A stretch of 64,000 nucleotides of DNA from Streptomyces sp. ITFR-16 (GCF_031844705.1 NZ_CP134609.1:6572001-6636000); one strand, 5' to 3'. Shown: positions 33,850 to 42,544, counted from the stretch's first letter. Numbers and translations are program-made. The notes: generated by a model not told the origin, from the sequence alone.

Positions 33850-35123
33850 GCGTGACCACGTCCCACTCGCCGTCCCCCGCACCCTGCGTGCCCGCCCCCG
33901 GCATCGACCCCGAACGCTGGCCCGACGTGGTGACCCCGCCGCCGTCCTCCCGGCTGCGGACGGCGGTCGCCGAACGCGTGGTGCGACGCGCGCTGGCCCG
34001 GCTGCCGCTGCGGGCCCGGCTCGCGGGCCGCGAGGACATCGGCCTCGGCGGCCCGCTGATGGACATCCGCGACCCCGCCGCCTTCTTCCGCAGGATCGGG
34101 GCCGACGGACTGATCGGCTTCGGCGAGTCGTACATGGCGGGGGAGTGGGACTCGCCCGACCCCGTCGGCGTCCTCACCGTCCTCGCCGACCAGGTCGCCA
34201 CCCTGATCCCGCAGTCCCTCCAGCGGCTGCGGCCCCTCTGGGCCCACCGCCGCCCCGCCGGACAGCTCGGCACCCAGGAAGGCGCCCGCGACAACATCAG
34301 CCACCACTACGACCTGTCCAACGACCTCTTCGCGCTCTTCCTCGACGAGACCCTCAGCTACTCCGCCGCCCTCTTCCGCGGCTTCCCCGCCGAACCCGCC
34401 CTGCTGCCCGCCGCCCAGCACCGCAAGATCGACCGGCTGCTCGACCTCGCCGGCGTCGGACCCGGCACCGAGCTCCTGGAGATCGGCACCGGCTGGGGCG
34501 AACTCGCCATCCGCGCCGCCGGCCGGGGCGCCCGCGTCGTCTCCGTCACCCTCTCCCGCGAACAGCGCGACCTCGCCCGCCACCGGATCAGGGAGGCGGG
34601 CCACGAGGACCGGGTCGACGTCCGGCTCTGCGACTACCGGGACATCGGCGGCAGTTACGACGCGATCGTCAGCGTCGAGATGATCGAGGCGGTCGGCGCG
34701 GAGTTCTGGCCGGTCTACTTCCGCACCCTGGACCAGCGGCTCGCCCCCGGCGGCCGGGTCGCCCTCCAGGCCATCACCATGCCGGACGACCGTATGCGCG
34801 CAGGCCGCGACACCTTCACCTGGATCCAGAAGTACATCTTCCCCGGCGGGCTCCTGCCGTCCGTCGAGGCCGTCGACGAGGTCACCGCCGCCCACACCGC
34901 GCTGCGCGTGGAGCGCTGCGACTCCTTCGGCAGCCACTACGCCGAGACGCTGCGGCTGTGGCGCGAACGGTTCACCGAACAGGCCGCGCAGGTCGACGCG
35001 CTCGGCTTCGACGCCACGTTCCGCCGTATGTGGACCTTCTACCTCGCCTACTCCGAAGCCGGGTTCCGCTCCGGCTACCTCGATGTGCGGCACATGCTGC
35101 TGACCCGTGGAGACACCGCATGA
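33846..35123 (+). CDS. CFA-synthase-type SAM methyltransferase (UfaA1-like)
   Basis: This 425-residue S-adenosylmethionine-dependent enzyme has SHHYDLSNDLF, the SAM-binding LLEIGTGWGELA and VEMIEAVG, all hallmarks of cyclopropane/methyl-branch fatty acid synthases. It modifies unsaturated acyl chains in membrane phospholipids. By position it corresponds to mycobacterial UfaA1 in the SigK region. It is coupled to neighbours by 4-base overlaps on both sides. Confidence 0.92.
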   Translation: MSVTTSHSPSPAPCVPAPGIDPERWPDVVTPPPSSRLRTAVAERVVRRALARLPLRARLAGREDIGLGGPLMDIRDPAAFFRRIGADGLIGFGESYMAGEWDSPDPVGVLTVLADQVATLIPQSLQRLRPLWAHRRPAGQLGTQEGARDNISHHYDLSNDLFALFLDETLSYSAALFRGFPAEPALLPAAQHRKIDRLLDLAGVGPGTELLEIGTGWGELAIRAAGRGARVVSVTLSREQRDLARHRIREAGHEDRVDVRLCDYRDIGGSYDAIVSVEMIEAVGAEFWPVYFRTLDQRLAPGGRVALQAITMPDDRMRAGRDTFTWIQKYIFPGGLLPSVEAVDEVTAAHTALRVERCDSFGSHYAETLRLWRERFTEQAAQVDALGFDATFRRMWTFYLAYSEAGFRSGYLDVRHMLLTRGDTA

Positions 35124-36487
35124 CCCTCACCGACAGGCCCACCGCCCCCGGGGCCGCACAGCGCCTCGAACCCCTCGTCGAGCAGTTCCTCGGCGGCCCG
35201 CTCCCGGTCCGGGTACGGATGTGGGACGGCAGCGAGACCGGCGCCGCCGACGGCCCCCTGGTCCACGTACGCTCCCGGCGCGCCCTGCGCAGACTCCTGT
35301 GGGCCCCGGGCGAACTCGGCCTCGCGGAGGCGTACATCACCGGCGACATCGACATCGACGGAGACCTCGCGGACGGGCTGAGAGCCATGCGCCACGCCGT
35401 CCGCGAGCGCGGACTGCGCCCGCCGCGCCCCGGCGTCGCCGCCCGGCTGAAGGCCGCGCGCACCGCGCTGCGGCTGGGTGCGGCAGGCCCCCGGCCGCCC
35501 GCGCCCGCCGCCCGCGCCGGACTGCACGGCGTGCTGCACAGCAAGGCCCGCGACCGGGCCGCCATCAGCCACCACTACGACCTCTCCAACGCCTTCTACG
35601 CCCTGCTCCTCGACGAGACGATGGCCTACTCCTGCGGCTACTGGACGAGCGACGACCCCGGCTACGGCCCCACCGACGCCCAGCGCGACAAGCTGGAACT
35701 GATCTGCCGCAAGCTCGGACTGCGCCCGGGGGCGCGGCTGCTGGACATCGGCTGCGGCTGGGGCTCGCTCACGCTGTACGCCGCCCAGCGGCACGGCGTC
35801 CGGGTCACCGCCGTCACCCTGGCCCGGGAACAGGCCGCCTACGTCCGCGAGCAGGTGGCCGCACGCGGCCTGGCGGACCTGGTCGAGGTCCGCTGCTGCG
35901 ACTACCGCGACATCGAGAGCGCCCCCGGGCACGAGGGCGGATACGACGCGGTGTCCACCGTCGAGATGGGCGAGCACGTCGGGGACGCGCAGTACCCGGG
36001 CTTCGCCGCCACCCTGCACACGATGGTCCGGCCGCGCGGCCGGGTGCTCGTCCAGCAGATGTCCCGGGGGCGCAACGCGCCGGGCGGCGGTGCGTTCATC
36101 GAGTCGTACATCGCGCCCGACATGCACATGCGCCCGCTCGGCGAGACCGTCGCGCTGCTGGAGGGCGCGGGCCTGGAGGTCCGGGACGTCGAGGGGCTGC
36201 GCGAGCACTACGTGCGGACCGTCGACGCGTGGCGCCGCACCCTTGAGGAGCGCCACGAGGAGTTCACCGGCCTCGTCGGCGAGGAGACCGTGCGGGTGTG
36301 GCGGCTCTATCTGGCCGGGGGCGCCCTCGCCTTCGACGAGCGGCGGATGGGCGTGGACCAGATCCTGTCCGTACGCCCGGAGCCGACCGGCGCCGCCGGG
36401 ATGCCGGAGACCCGGGCCGGCTGGTACGCGGCCCCGGCCGAGGTGCCGGCCGCCCGTGACGGGGCCAGCACCGGGCGCGCGCGATGA
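35120..36487 (+). CDS. second CFA-synthase-type SAM methyltransferase
   Basis: This 455-residue paralogue of the preceding enzyme has SHHYDLSNAFYALLLDETMAYS, LLDIGCGWGSLTLYA and VEMGEHVG. An N-terminal domain (about residues 1-110, RVRMWDGSETG...) resembles the SCP2-like cap of CFA synthases. The C-terminal 35 residues are Ala/Pro rich. The two adjacent methyltransferases may act on different acyl substrates or successive steps. Confidence 0.92.
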   Translation: MTLTDRPTAPGAAQRLEPLVEQFLGGPLPVRVRMWDGSETGAADGPLVHVRSRRALRRLLWAPGELGLAEAYITGDIDIDGDLADGLRAMRHAVRERGLRPPRPGVAARLKAARTALRLGAAGPRPPAPAARAGLHGVLHSKARDRAAISHHYDLSNAFYALLLDETMAYSCGYWTSDDPGYGPTDAQRDKLELICRKLGLRPGARLLDIGCGWGSLTLYAAQRHGVRVTAVTLAREQAAYVREQVAARGLADLVEVRCCDYRDIESAPGHEGGYDAVSTVEMGEHVGDAQYPGFAATLHTMVRPRGRVLVQQMSRGRNAPGGGAFIESYIAPDMHMRPLGETVALLEGAGLEVRDVEGLREHYVRTVDAWRRTLEERHEEFTGLVGEETVRVWRLYLAGGALAFDERRMGVDQILSVRPEPTGAAGMPETRAGWYAAPAEVPAARDGASTGRAR

Positions 36488-37284
36488 GCGGCTTCGCATG
36501 GGCGGCCTTCGCCCAGGGCCTCGTGCCCTGTGCGGGGGCCGCCCTCGCCGTCATGCTCGCCACCTTCGCCGTCGGCCTGTACAAGGGCGTGCACCGGGTC
36601 GTGGACGCCGCGTGGGGCCTGGGCTTCACCGCCGTCGCCCTCGTCTCGTACGTCCTGTCGGCGGGCGAGGGAGACGACACCCGCCGGCTGCTGGTCACCG
36701 TGCTCACGGCGGTCTGGGGGCTGCGCCTGGCGTGGCACATCGCCCGCCGGGGCCGGGGCCACGGCGAGGACCCCCGGTACGAGAAGATGCTCGCCAAGGC
36801 GCCGGGCAACCCGGATCTCTACGCCCTGCGCAAGGTCTATCTGCTCCAGGGCGCTCTGGTCTGGCTGATCTCGCTCCCGGTGCAGGCCGCCGGGTATCTG
36901 ACCGGACCGGTGGGGGTCTTGGCCTGGGCGGGCGCCGGGCTGTGGGCGGCCGGCCTGATCTTCGAGGGCGTCGGCGACCATCAGCTGGCCCGGTTCAAGG
37001 CCGATCCGGCCAACCGGGGGAAGATCATGGACCGGGGGCTGTGGTCCTGGACCCGGCATCCGAACTACTTCGGCGACTTCTGCGTCTGGTGGGGCCTGTT
37101 CCTGATCGTCTGCCAGGCGCCGGGAGCGGCCGCCGCCACGCTGGTGGCGCCCGTCCTGATGAGCTACCTGCTCATCGGCGGCAGCGGAAAGGCCCTGCTG
37201 GAACGGCACATGGCCGAGCGGCCCGGCTTCGCCGCGTACGCCGCGCGCACCAGCGGCTTCTTCCCGCGCCCGCCGCGCGGCTGA
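36484..37284 (+). CDS. DUF1295 membrane protein (steroid reductase-like fold)
   Basis: This 266-residue polytopic protein of the DUF1295/isoprenylcysteine methyltransferase-like fold has YEKMLAKAPGNPDLYALRKVYLLQG, the C-terminal GLWSWTRHPNYFGDF cofactor-binding motif, and MSYLL. It is the last gene of the operon, overlapping the preceding one. Family members with this motif bind NADPH or SAM at the membrane, so it could reduce or methylate the product of the upstream enzymes. Confidence 0.9.
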   Translation: MSGFAWAAFAQGLVPCAGAALAVMLATFAVGLYKGVHRVVDAAWGLGFTAVALVSYVLSAGEGDDTRRLLVTVLTAVWGLRLAWHIARRGRGHGEDPRYEKMLAKAPGNPDLYALRKVYLLQGALVWLISLPVQAAGYLTGPVGVLAWAGAGLWAAGLIFEGVGDHQLARFKADPANRGKIMDRGLWSWTRHPNYFGDFCVWWGLFLIVCQAPGAAAATLVAPVLMSYLLIGGSGKALLERHMAERPGFAAYAARTSGFFPRPPRG

Positions 37285-37297
37285 GCCGTACGGCACT

Positions 37298-37332
37298 CCG
37301 GGGCGGGACCGCGAGGTGCGGTCCCGCCCCGG
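37298..37332. terminator. bidirectional terminator between the CFA operon and rskA
   Basis: Perfect 15-bp arms (37298-37312 and 37318-37332) flank a 5-base loop in the 64-base gap between convergent operons. Confidence 0.85.
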
Positions 37333-37348
37333 TCCCGCTCCCCGAGGG

Positions 37349-38125
37349 TCAGGCGGGCAGATGCATCAGCGCCAGCGGCTCGGACGTCGGCTGCGCCGAG
37401 CCGCCCGCCGGTTCGACGGTGATGCCCATGCCCGTGGCGCCGTCCACCGGCCCGTCCAGCAGGGTGGTGTACGTCGTCGACGAGGGGCCCGCCGCCTTCA
37501 TCAGGCCCGCCGGGCGCATCGTGCCGTCGTCGTCGAACCACAGCTGGTAGACCTTGCCGCTGGGCGCCTCTGCCAGCCCCGAGGCCAGGAACACGGCCCG
37601 GTCCTGGCTCTTGGAGACCACCACGGTGCCCTTCGCCCCGTCCTTCAGCGTCCCGGAACTGGACTGCGCGTCGGGAGCGGCGAGGACCTGGGCGAGCTGC
37701 TCGCTCTGCCGCTGGGTGGCCCGCGCCGTCTCCTGGGCGTCCTGTGCCTCCTGGTGCTGCCAGACCGCGACCCCGCCGAAGCCGGCCGCCGCCACCAGGC
37801 TCGCGGCGAGCGCGAACCGGGGCCAGCGGGCCGGCCCGCCCCGGACACCGCGACCGGTCGACCCGCTGCGGACACCCCGGCCGCCGGACGGCGGCTCCTG
37901 GCGCACGGTCGCGATCTCGGTCAGCACCCGCTCGCGCAGTTCGCGCGGCGGGGTGGCGGAGACGGCGAGCCCGAGCCGGGTCGCGGTCTCGGAGAGCTCC
38001 CGCACCTCGACGGAGCAGGCCTCGCAGTCGCCCAGATGGCGTTCGAAGTCCCGTCGTTCGGACTCCGGCAGTGCGTGCAGGGCATAGGCCCCGGTCAGTG
38101 TGTGCAGTCCCGCGTCGCTGCTCAT
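37349..38125 (-). CDS. rskA: anti-sigma factor RskA-like
   Basis: This 258-residue protein has an N-terminal cytoplasmic sigma-binding domain with a zinc-type motif H-x3-C-x2-C (FERHLGDCEAC), one membrane helix near residues 105-125 (FALAASLVAAAGFGGVAV), and an extracytoplasmic RskA C-terminal domain. It sequesters SigK until released, probably by regulated proteolysis. Its ATG overlaps the sigma-factor stop by 4 bases, giving stoichiometric coupling. Confidence 0.92.
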   Translation of the reverse strand: MSSDAGLHTLTGAYALHALPESERRDFERHLGDCEACSVEVRELSETATRLGLAVSATPPRELRERVLTEIATVRQEPPSGGRGVRSGSTGRGVRGGPARWPRFALAASLVAAAGFGGVAVWQHQEAQDAQETARATQRQSEQLAQVLAAPDAQSSSGTLKDGAKGTVVVSKSQDRAVFLASGLAEAPSGKVYQLWFDDDGTMRPAGLMKAAGPSSTTYTTLLDGPVDGATGMGITVEPAGGSAQPTSEPLALMHLPA

Positions 38126-38706
38126 GAACTCACCCCGAGGCAGTCGCGCATCCGGATCAGTCCGTCGCGCAGTCGAGTCTTGATCGTGCCGAGCGGTACC
38201 GCGATCAGCTCCGCCACCTCGCGATAGGTCAGGCCGCGGTAGTAGGCCAGAGTGACGGACTCCCGTTGCAGCTCGGACAGGGTCCGCATACAGCGGCGCA
38301 CCTGTTCGCGCTCCAGCCGGCTCTCGACCTGTTCGGTCACGTCGTCGAAGGCGGGCGTGCGGTCGAGCAGCGCGGCCTTGTGCTCACGGGCCGTCGTCGC
38401 CTCGACCGAGCGGACCCGGTCCACGGCCCGGTGGTGGGCCAGGGTCAGCACCCAGTTCATGGCGCTGCCCCGGGCGGCCTTGAAGCGCGGCGCCGTGCGC
38501 CACACCTCGACCAGCACCTCCTGGGCGACCTCCTCGGACTGGGCCGGGTCGCGCAGAACACTGCGGACGAGCCCGAGCACCGGTCCGCAGACCGCCTCGT
38601 AGACCTGGGCGAAGGCGTCCTGGTCGCCGCGGGCGACCATCCCCAGGAGCTCCTGGAGATCGGGCCCCGCCGAGGCCCGTCCGCTGATGTGCACGGCTTC
38701 TTTCAC
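38122..38706 (-). CDS. sigK: ECF sigma factor SigK
   Basis: This 194-residue extracytoplasmic-function sigma factor has region 2 (AFAQVYEAVCGPVLGLV...EEVAQEVLVEVWRTAPRF) and region 4 (LSELQRESVTLAYYRGLTYREVAELI). With RskA downstream and the FAD/DUF1365/CFA/DUF1295 operon next door, it corresponds to mycobacterial SigK. The GTG start follows GGGAGG. Upstream lies CCAATCC-N16-CGAATCA, so it probably activates its own transcription. Confidence 0.93.
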   Translation of the reverse strand: MKEAVHISGRASAGPDLQELLGMVARGDQDAFAQVYEAVCGPVLGLVRSVLRDPAQSEEVAQEVLVEVWRTAPRFKAARGSAMNWVLTLAHHRAVDRVRSVEATTAREHKAALLDRTPAFDDVTEQVESRLEREQVRRCMRTLSELQRESVTLAYYRGLTYREVAELIAVPLGTIKTRLRDGLIRMRDCLGVSS

Positions 38707-38744
38707 GCGGGCTTCCTCCCAGGGTGCTCAACGGTCTCCACGAG

Positions 38745-38774
38745 TGATTCGGAGCGCTGGGCGACACGGATTGG
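38745..38774 (-). promoter_or_regulatory. autoregulatory SigK-type promoter of sigK-rskA
   Basis: On the minus strand the element reads CCAATCC (38774-38768), 16 bases, CGAATCA (38751-38745). It is the third copy in the window of the same motif at the same spacing. The start codon is 39 bases downstream. Confidence 0.8.
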
Positions 38775-38808
38775 TCAGAAACCGGAATCCTTCCACGCTT
38801 TCCGAAAG

Positions 38809-38854
38809 TCGCGATACATCGTCGTTGACGTGTCGCGCGGACTCGCGATATGTT
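38809..38854 (+). promoter_or_regulatory. padR-type gene promoter with direct repeats
   Basis: TTGACG (38825-38830) and TATGTT (38849-38854) are spaced 18 bases, a good housekeeping promoter. TCGCGATACAT (38809-38819) and TCGCGATATGT (38843-38853) are direct repeats placed upstream of the -35 and over the -10, suited to autorepression. Confidence 0.6.
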
Positions 38855-38897
38855 CGGCTACGAGTATTCGGTGACGAGGGGAAGGGGTGACGAGGCC

Positions 38898-39560
38898 ATG
38901 GCCAAGCGGCGCAAGCTGAGCAACCCGCTGGCGCTGACGGTGATGGTGCTGCTCGCCGAGCGCTCCATGCATCCGTACGAGATCGCCCAGACCCTCCGCC
39001 GCCGGGGCAAGCAGCACAGCGTGAAGATCAACTTCGGCTCGCTCTACACCGTGGTCCAGAACCTGGAGAAGCACGGGTACGTGGAGGTCGCGGGCGTGCA
39101 GCGCCAGGGCAACCGCCCGGAGCGCACGCTGTACGGCATCACCGAGGCCGGGCGCGCCGAGATGCTGGACTGGCTGTCCGACCTGATCGCGGTGCCCGCC
39201 GACGAGTTCCCCGCCTTCGACACGGCCCTGTCGCTGCTTCCGGTGCTGCCGCCGGACGAGGTGGCGGAGCTCCTGGTCGACCGTGAACAGGCGCAGTCGG
39301 TGAAGGCCGCGGCGCTCCGGGGGGTGCTCTCCCAGCTGGGTGACACGCTGCCCCGGGTCTTCGTCGTGGAGACCGAGTACCAGCTCCACATGCTGGAGGC
39401 GCAGTTGGAGTGGATCAGGAGTTTCCGCAAGGAGATCACCGACTCCACCATCAGCGGCATCGGGGAATGGAAGTCGTTCCACGAGACCGGTGAGGTGCCC
39501 CAGGACTGGCAGGACCTGGACGAACAGGAGATCGTCCTCGACCCCGACCGCACGGTGTGA
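38898..39560 (+). CDS. PadR-family transcriptional regulator
   Basis: This 220-residue regulator has an N-terminal winged helix (LALTVMVLLAERSMHPYEIAQTL...GSLYTVVQNLEKHGYV) and a C-terminal helical dimer region. The ATG at 38898 follows GGGGTGACGAG and is preferred over an upstream in-frame ATG inside the promoter. The drug-exporter-type ABC genes follow on the same strand, a common pairing in which PadR represses the exporter. Confidence 0.88.
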   Translation: MAKRRKLSNPLALTVMVLLAERSMHPYEIAQTLRRRGKQHSVKINFGSLYTVVQNLEKHGYVEVAGVQRQGNRPERTLYGITEAGRAEMLDWLSDLIAVPADEFPAFDTALSLLPVLPPDEVAELLVDREQAQSVKAAALRGVLSQLGDTLPRVFVVETEYQLHMLEAQLEWIRSFRKEITDSTISGIGEWKSFHETGEVPQDWQDLDEQEIVLDPDRTV

Positions 39561-39594
39561 GGGGAGGGGCCCGAGGGACGACCACGTAGAGAAG

Positions 39595-39632
39595 ACCCCG
39601 GCGGAAGCTGTTGGAGCAGCGCCCGCCGGGGT
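39595..39632 (+). terminator. hairpin after padR-type gene
   Basis: Ten-bp perfect arms (39595-39604 and 39623-39632) with additional GCTG/CAGC pairing inside lie in the 222-base gap between padR and the ABC genes. No gene is seen in that gap. Confidence 0.65.
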
Positions 39633-39782
39633 CTCGAACCCCGGACCGGACAGGCCGTGCAGGCATGCCGGGCGATCGAGGTGCGGCACACCCAGGATAG
39701 CCCGGCGCTCCTCACGTACACCGGTCCGGCCGCCGGCACTCGCAGCGCCGAGTGCCCCCGCCGACCACAGGAGAGCTCCGTC

Positions 39783-40796
39783 ATGAGCACCCGTGCGCCC
39801 GCCGTAGAGGCGCGGCAGCTGATCAAGACCTATCCCGGTGAGGTCACCGCCCTCAACGGCATGGGCCTCACCGTCGCACCCGGCACCGTCTTCGGCCTCC
39901 TCGGGCCCAACGGTGCCGGGAAGTCGACCACCGTCAAGATCCTCACCACCCTCGCCCGCCCGGACTCCGGCACCGCGTCCGTCGCCGGGCACGACGTCCT
40001 GCGCCACCCCGACCGGGTCCGCCGGTCGATCGGCGTGGTCGCCCAGAAGTCCGGTGCCGACCCGGTCGCCACCGGACGGGAGAACCTGGTGCTCCAGGGC
40101 CGGCTGTACGGGATGCGCGGCACCGCCGTCCAGCAGCGCGCCGATGAGCTGCTGGTCCGCTTCGACCTCGCCGACGCGGGCAACCGCCAGGTCAAGGGGT
40201 ACTCCGGCGGAATGCAGCGCCGCCTGGACGTGGCGCTGGGCCTGGTCCACCGCCCCGAGGTGCTCTTCCTCGACGAGCCGACGACCGGCCTCGACCCGGA
40301 GGCGCGCACGGCGATGTGGGAGGAGATCTCCCGGCTGGCCGGCGAGGAGGGGCTGACCATCGTCCTCACCACGCACTACCTGGAGGAGGCCGACCGGCTG
40401 GCCGAACGCATCGCCATCGTCGACCGCGGCCGGGTCGTCGTCGAGGGAACACCCGACGCGCTCAAGGGCGAACTGCGGGGCGACGCCGTCCACATGGAGC
40501 TGCGCGCGGATGCCGACCGCGACACCGCGACCGCCGCGCTGGCCGGACTGCCCGGGGTGCACGAGGTCCTCACCGAGGGCAGCCGGGTCAGCGTCCGCGC
40601 CGAGGACGGCGCGCAAGCGGTCCCGGTGCTGCTCGCCGCCCTGGAGCGGGCCGGGGCGAGGGTGGCCGCCGCCACCGTCGCCCGCCCCTCCCTCGACGAC
40701 GTCTATCTGCGCTACGCGGGACGCCACTTCGCCGAGGCGGAGGCCGCAGGCCCGCACGACGCACCCGCACCGGTCCCCGCAGGAGGCCCCCGATGA
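39783..40796 (+). CDS. ABC transporter ATP-binding protein, DrrA-like
   Basis: This 337-residue exporter ATPase has Walker A GPNGAGKST, signature YSGGMQRR, Walker B LFLDEPTTGLD and the H-loop THY. The extended C-terminal domain (about residues 220-320) is typical of the daunorubicin-resistance DrrA group. The start at 39783 has GGAG upstream, and its stop overlaps the permease ATG. It probably powers efflux of a hydrophobic compound or lipid. The substrate is unknown. Confidence 0.9.
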   Translation: MSTRAPAVEARQLIKTYPGEVTALNGMGLTVAPGTVFGLLGPNGAGKSTTVKILTTLARPDSGTASVAGHDVLRHPDRVRRSIGVVAQKSGADPVATGRENLVLQGRLYGMRGTAVQQRADELLVRFDLADAGNRQVKGYSGGMQRRLDVALGLVHRPEVLFLDEPTTGLDPEARTAMWEEISRLAGEEGLTIVLTTHYLEEADRLAERIAIVDRGRVVVEGTPDALKGELRGDAVHMELRADADRDTATAALAGLPGVHEVLTEGSRVSVRAEDGAQAVPVLLAALERAGARVAAATVARPSLDDVYLRYAGRHFAEAEAAGPHDAPAPVPAGGPR

Positions 40797-41572
40797 GCGG
40801 CCGGACACTGGCCCAGACCTGGTACATGACCCAGCGCCAGCTGATGGCGATCCTCCGGCAGCCGGTCTTCCTGGCCATCTCACTGGTCCAGCCGGTGATC
40901 TGGCTGTTCCTGTTCGGCAACCTCTTCAAGAAGGTCGTCGAACTCGGCGGCTTCGGCACCACGTCCTATCTGGACTACCTGATCCCCGGCATCGTCGTCA
41001 TGAGCGCCCTGGGGTCGAGCATGTGGGCCGGCATGGGCACCCTGGAGGAGATCGAGCGCGGCACGCTCAACCGCTTCCTGACCACCCCGGTCAGCCGCAA
41101 CGCGCTGATGAACGCCAACGTCGTGCAGAACGGCATCAGTACGGCCGTGCAGTCCGTGATCATCCTGCTGCTCGGCCGGGCGGCCGGTGCCACCTACCCG
41201 GGCGGGGCCGCCGGACTGCTGATCCTGGTCGCCGCCTCGATCCTGCTCGGTACGGTGTTCGGCGCGCTCTCCAACGCGCTGGGCATGCTGGTCCGCCGGC
41301 GGGAGTCGATCATCGGCATCAACACCTTCCTGCTGCTGCCGCTGACCTTCCTGTCCACCTCCTTCATGGCGCCGAGCCAGATGCCCTCCTGGATGCGTGA
41401 CATCGCCGCCTTCAACCCGGTCAACTGGGCCATGGTGGCCGGACGCTCCGCCCTCGGCCCCGACCCGGACTGGGGGCTGGTCCTCGGCCGAGGGGGAGCG
41501 CTGCTCGCGCTCGCCGTGGCCGCGGTCTGGCTGTCGACCCGCACGTTCCGCTCGTACCAGAAGTCCGTCTGA
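40793..41572 (+). CDS. ABC-2 type permease, DrrB-like
   Basis: This 259-residue membrane subunit has six predicted helices and the ABC-2 signature region LPLTFLSTSFMAPSQMPSWM. AGGAGG precedes its ATG. It is translationally coupled to the ATPase gene. Together they form a DrrAB-like exporter, presumably under the PadR protein encoded upstream. Confidence 0.9.
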   Translation: MSGRTLAQTWYMTQRQLMAILRQPVFLAISLVQPVIWLFLFGNLFKKVVELGGFGTTSYLDYLIPGIVVMSALGSSMWAGMGTLEEIERGTLNRFLTTPVSRNALMNANVVQNGISTAVQSVIILLLGRAAGATYPGGAAGLLILVAASILLGTVFGALSNALGMLVRRRESIIGINTFLLLPLTFLSTSFMAPSQMPSWMRDIAAFNPVNWAMVAGRSALGPDPDWGLVLGRGGALLALAVAAVWLSTRTFRSYQKSV

Positions 41573-41588
41573 GGTGACACGACACGAC

Positions 41589-41627
41589 GGTGCCCCGGCC
41601 CTCCCCTCGGGGGCGGACCGGGGCACC
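41589..41627. terminator. bidirectional terminator between ABC permease and SIP gene
   Basis: GGTGCCCCGG (41589-41598) pairs perfectly with CCGGGGCACC (41618-41627). It lies in the 74-base gap between convergent genes. Confidence 0.75.
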
Positions 41628-41646
41628 GTGCGCAGACCCGGGGACG

Positions 41647-42489
41647 CTACGCGGCGCCCTCCTGCTCGCGTTCCACCTGCTCGTTCCACTCGCGCTTGAC
41701 GGAGCGCCAGGCGTCGTCGTTCTGGCCGAGCCGCCAGTAGCCGGAGATCGACAGCTGCGACAGCGGGATCTTGCGGTCCAGCCGCAGATGGCGGCGGATC
41801 TCCTTGACGAAGCCCGCCTCGCCGTGGACGAACGCCTGGACGTCGCCCGCCGGGAACTCCAGCTCCTTGACCGCGGCGGTGAGCAGCTCGCCGACCGGGC
41901 GGTCGCCGCGGTGCAGCCAGCTGACCTCGACGCCGTCCGGCGTCGTGATCTTCTGCTCCTCCGAGGCGTCCGCCACCTCGACGAACGCGCGCACCACCGC
42001 ACCCGCCGGCATCTGCTCCAGCGCGGCGGCCACGGCCGGGAGCGCGCTCTCGTCGCCCACCAGCAGGTGCCAGTCGGCCGAGGCGTCGGGGCCGTAACCC
42101 CCGCCGGGGCCCAGGAACGTCACCTGGTCGCCGGGCTTCGCGTGCGCGGCCCACGGGCCGGCCAGGCCCTCGTCGCCGTGCACGACGAAGTCGATCGCCA
42201 GCTCCCGGGCGGCCGGGTCCCAGGAACGCACCGTGTACGTACGGGTGGTGGGCCACAGCTCGCGCGGATAGTCCTCGCGGATGCGGGCCATGTCGAAGGG
42301 GTGTGCGTAGTCCGCGCCCTCGGGGGCGAAGCACAGCTTGACGTAGTGGTCGGTGAAGCCCGAGAGGGCGAAACCGGCGAGACCGTCGCCGCCGAGCACC
42401 ACCCGGATCATGTGCGGGGTGATCTGCTCGGTGCGCAGGACCTGCGCCCCCTGAGCCGAGGGTGCCCGCCGTTCCGGTCGTTCTGCCAC
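41647..42489 (-). CDS. siderophore-interacting protein (ferric-siderophore reductase)
   Basis: This 280-residue FAD-binding_9/SIP family protein has a flavin-binding RTYTVRSWD motif, the GPGGGYGPD loop and a C-terminal SIP domain (HGEAGFVKEIRRHL...SISGYWRLG). It reduces cytosolic ferric siderophores to release iron. The GTG at 42489 is chosen for its GGGAG ribosome site. An iron-box-like sequence lies 56 bases upstream, so iron-dependent repression by the DtxR/DmdR1 family is likely. Confidence 0.9.
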   Translation of the reverse strand: MAERPERRAPSAQGAQVLRTEQITPHMIRVVLGGDGLAGFALSGFTDHYVKLCFAPEGADYAHPFDMARIREDYPRELWPTTRTYTVRSWDPAARELAIDFVVHGDEGLAGPWAAHAKPGDQVTFLGPGGGYGPDASADWHLLVGDESALPAVAAALEQMPAGAVVRAFVEVADASEEQKITTPDGVEVSWLHRGDRPVGELLTAAVKELEFPAGDVQAFVHGEAGFVKEIRRHLRLDRKIPLSQLSISGYWRLGQNDDAWRSVKREWNEQVEREQEGAA

Positions 42490-42544
42490 GAGGTTTACTC
42501 CCTGTTCCGGAAATGGGGACCGTCGACCGATGCGCACATCGATC

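Noticed and set aside
39626..39644. tRNA T-arm-like sequence on the minus strand (GGGG-TTCGAGA-CCCC)
   Set aside because: No matching acceptor stem, D-arm or anticodon arm could be placed around it, and it is part of a larger hairpin after the padR-type gene.
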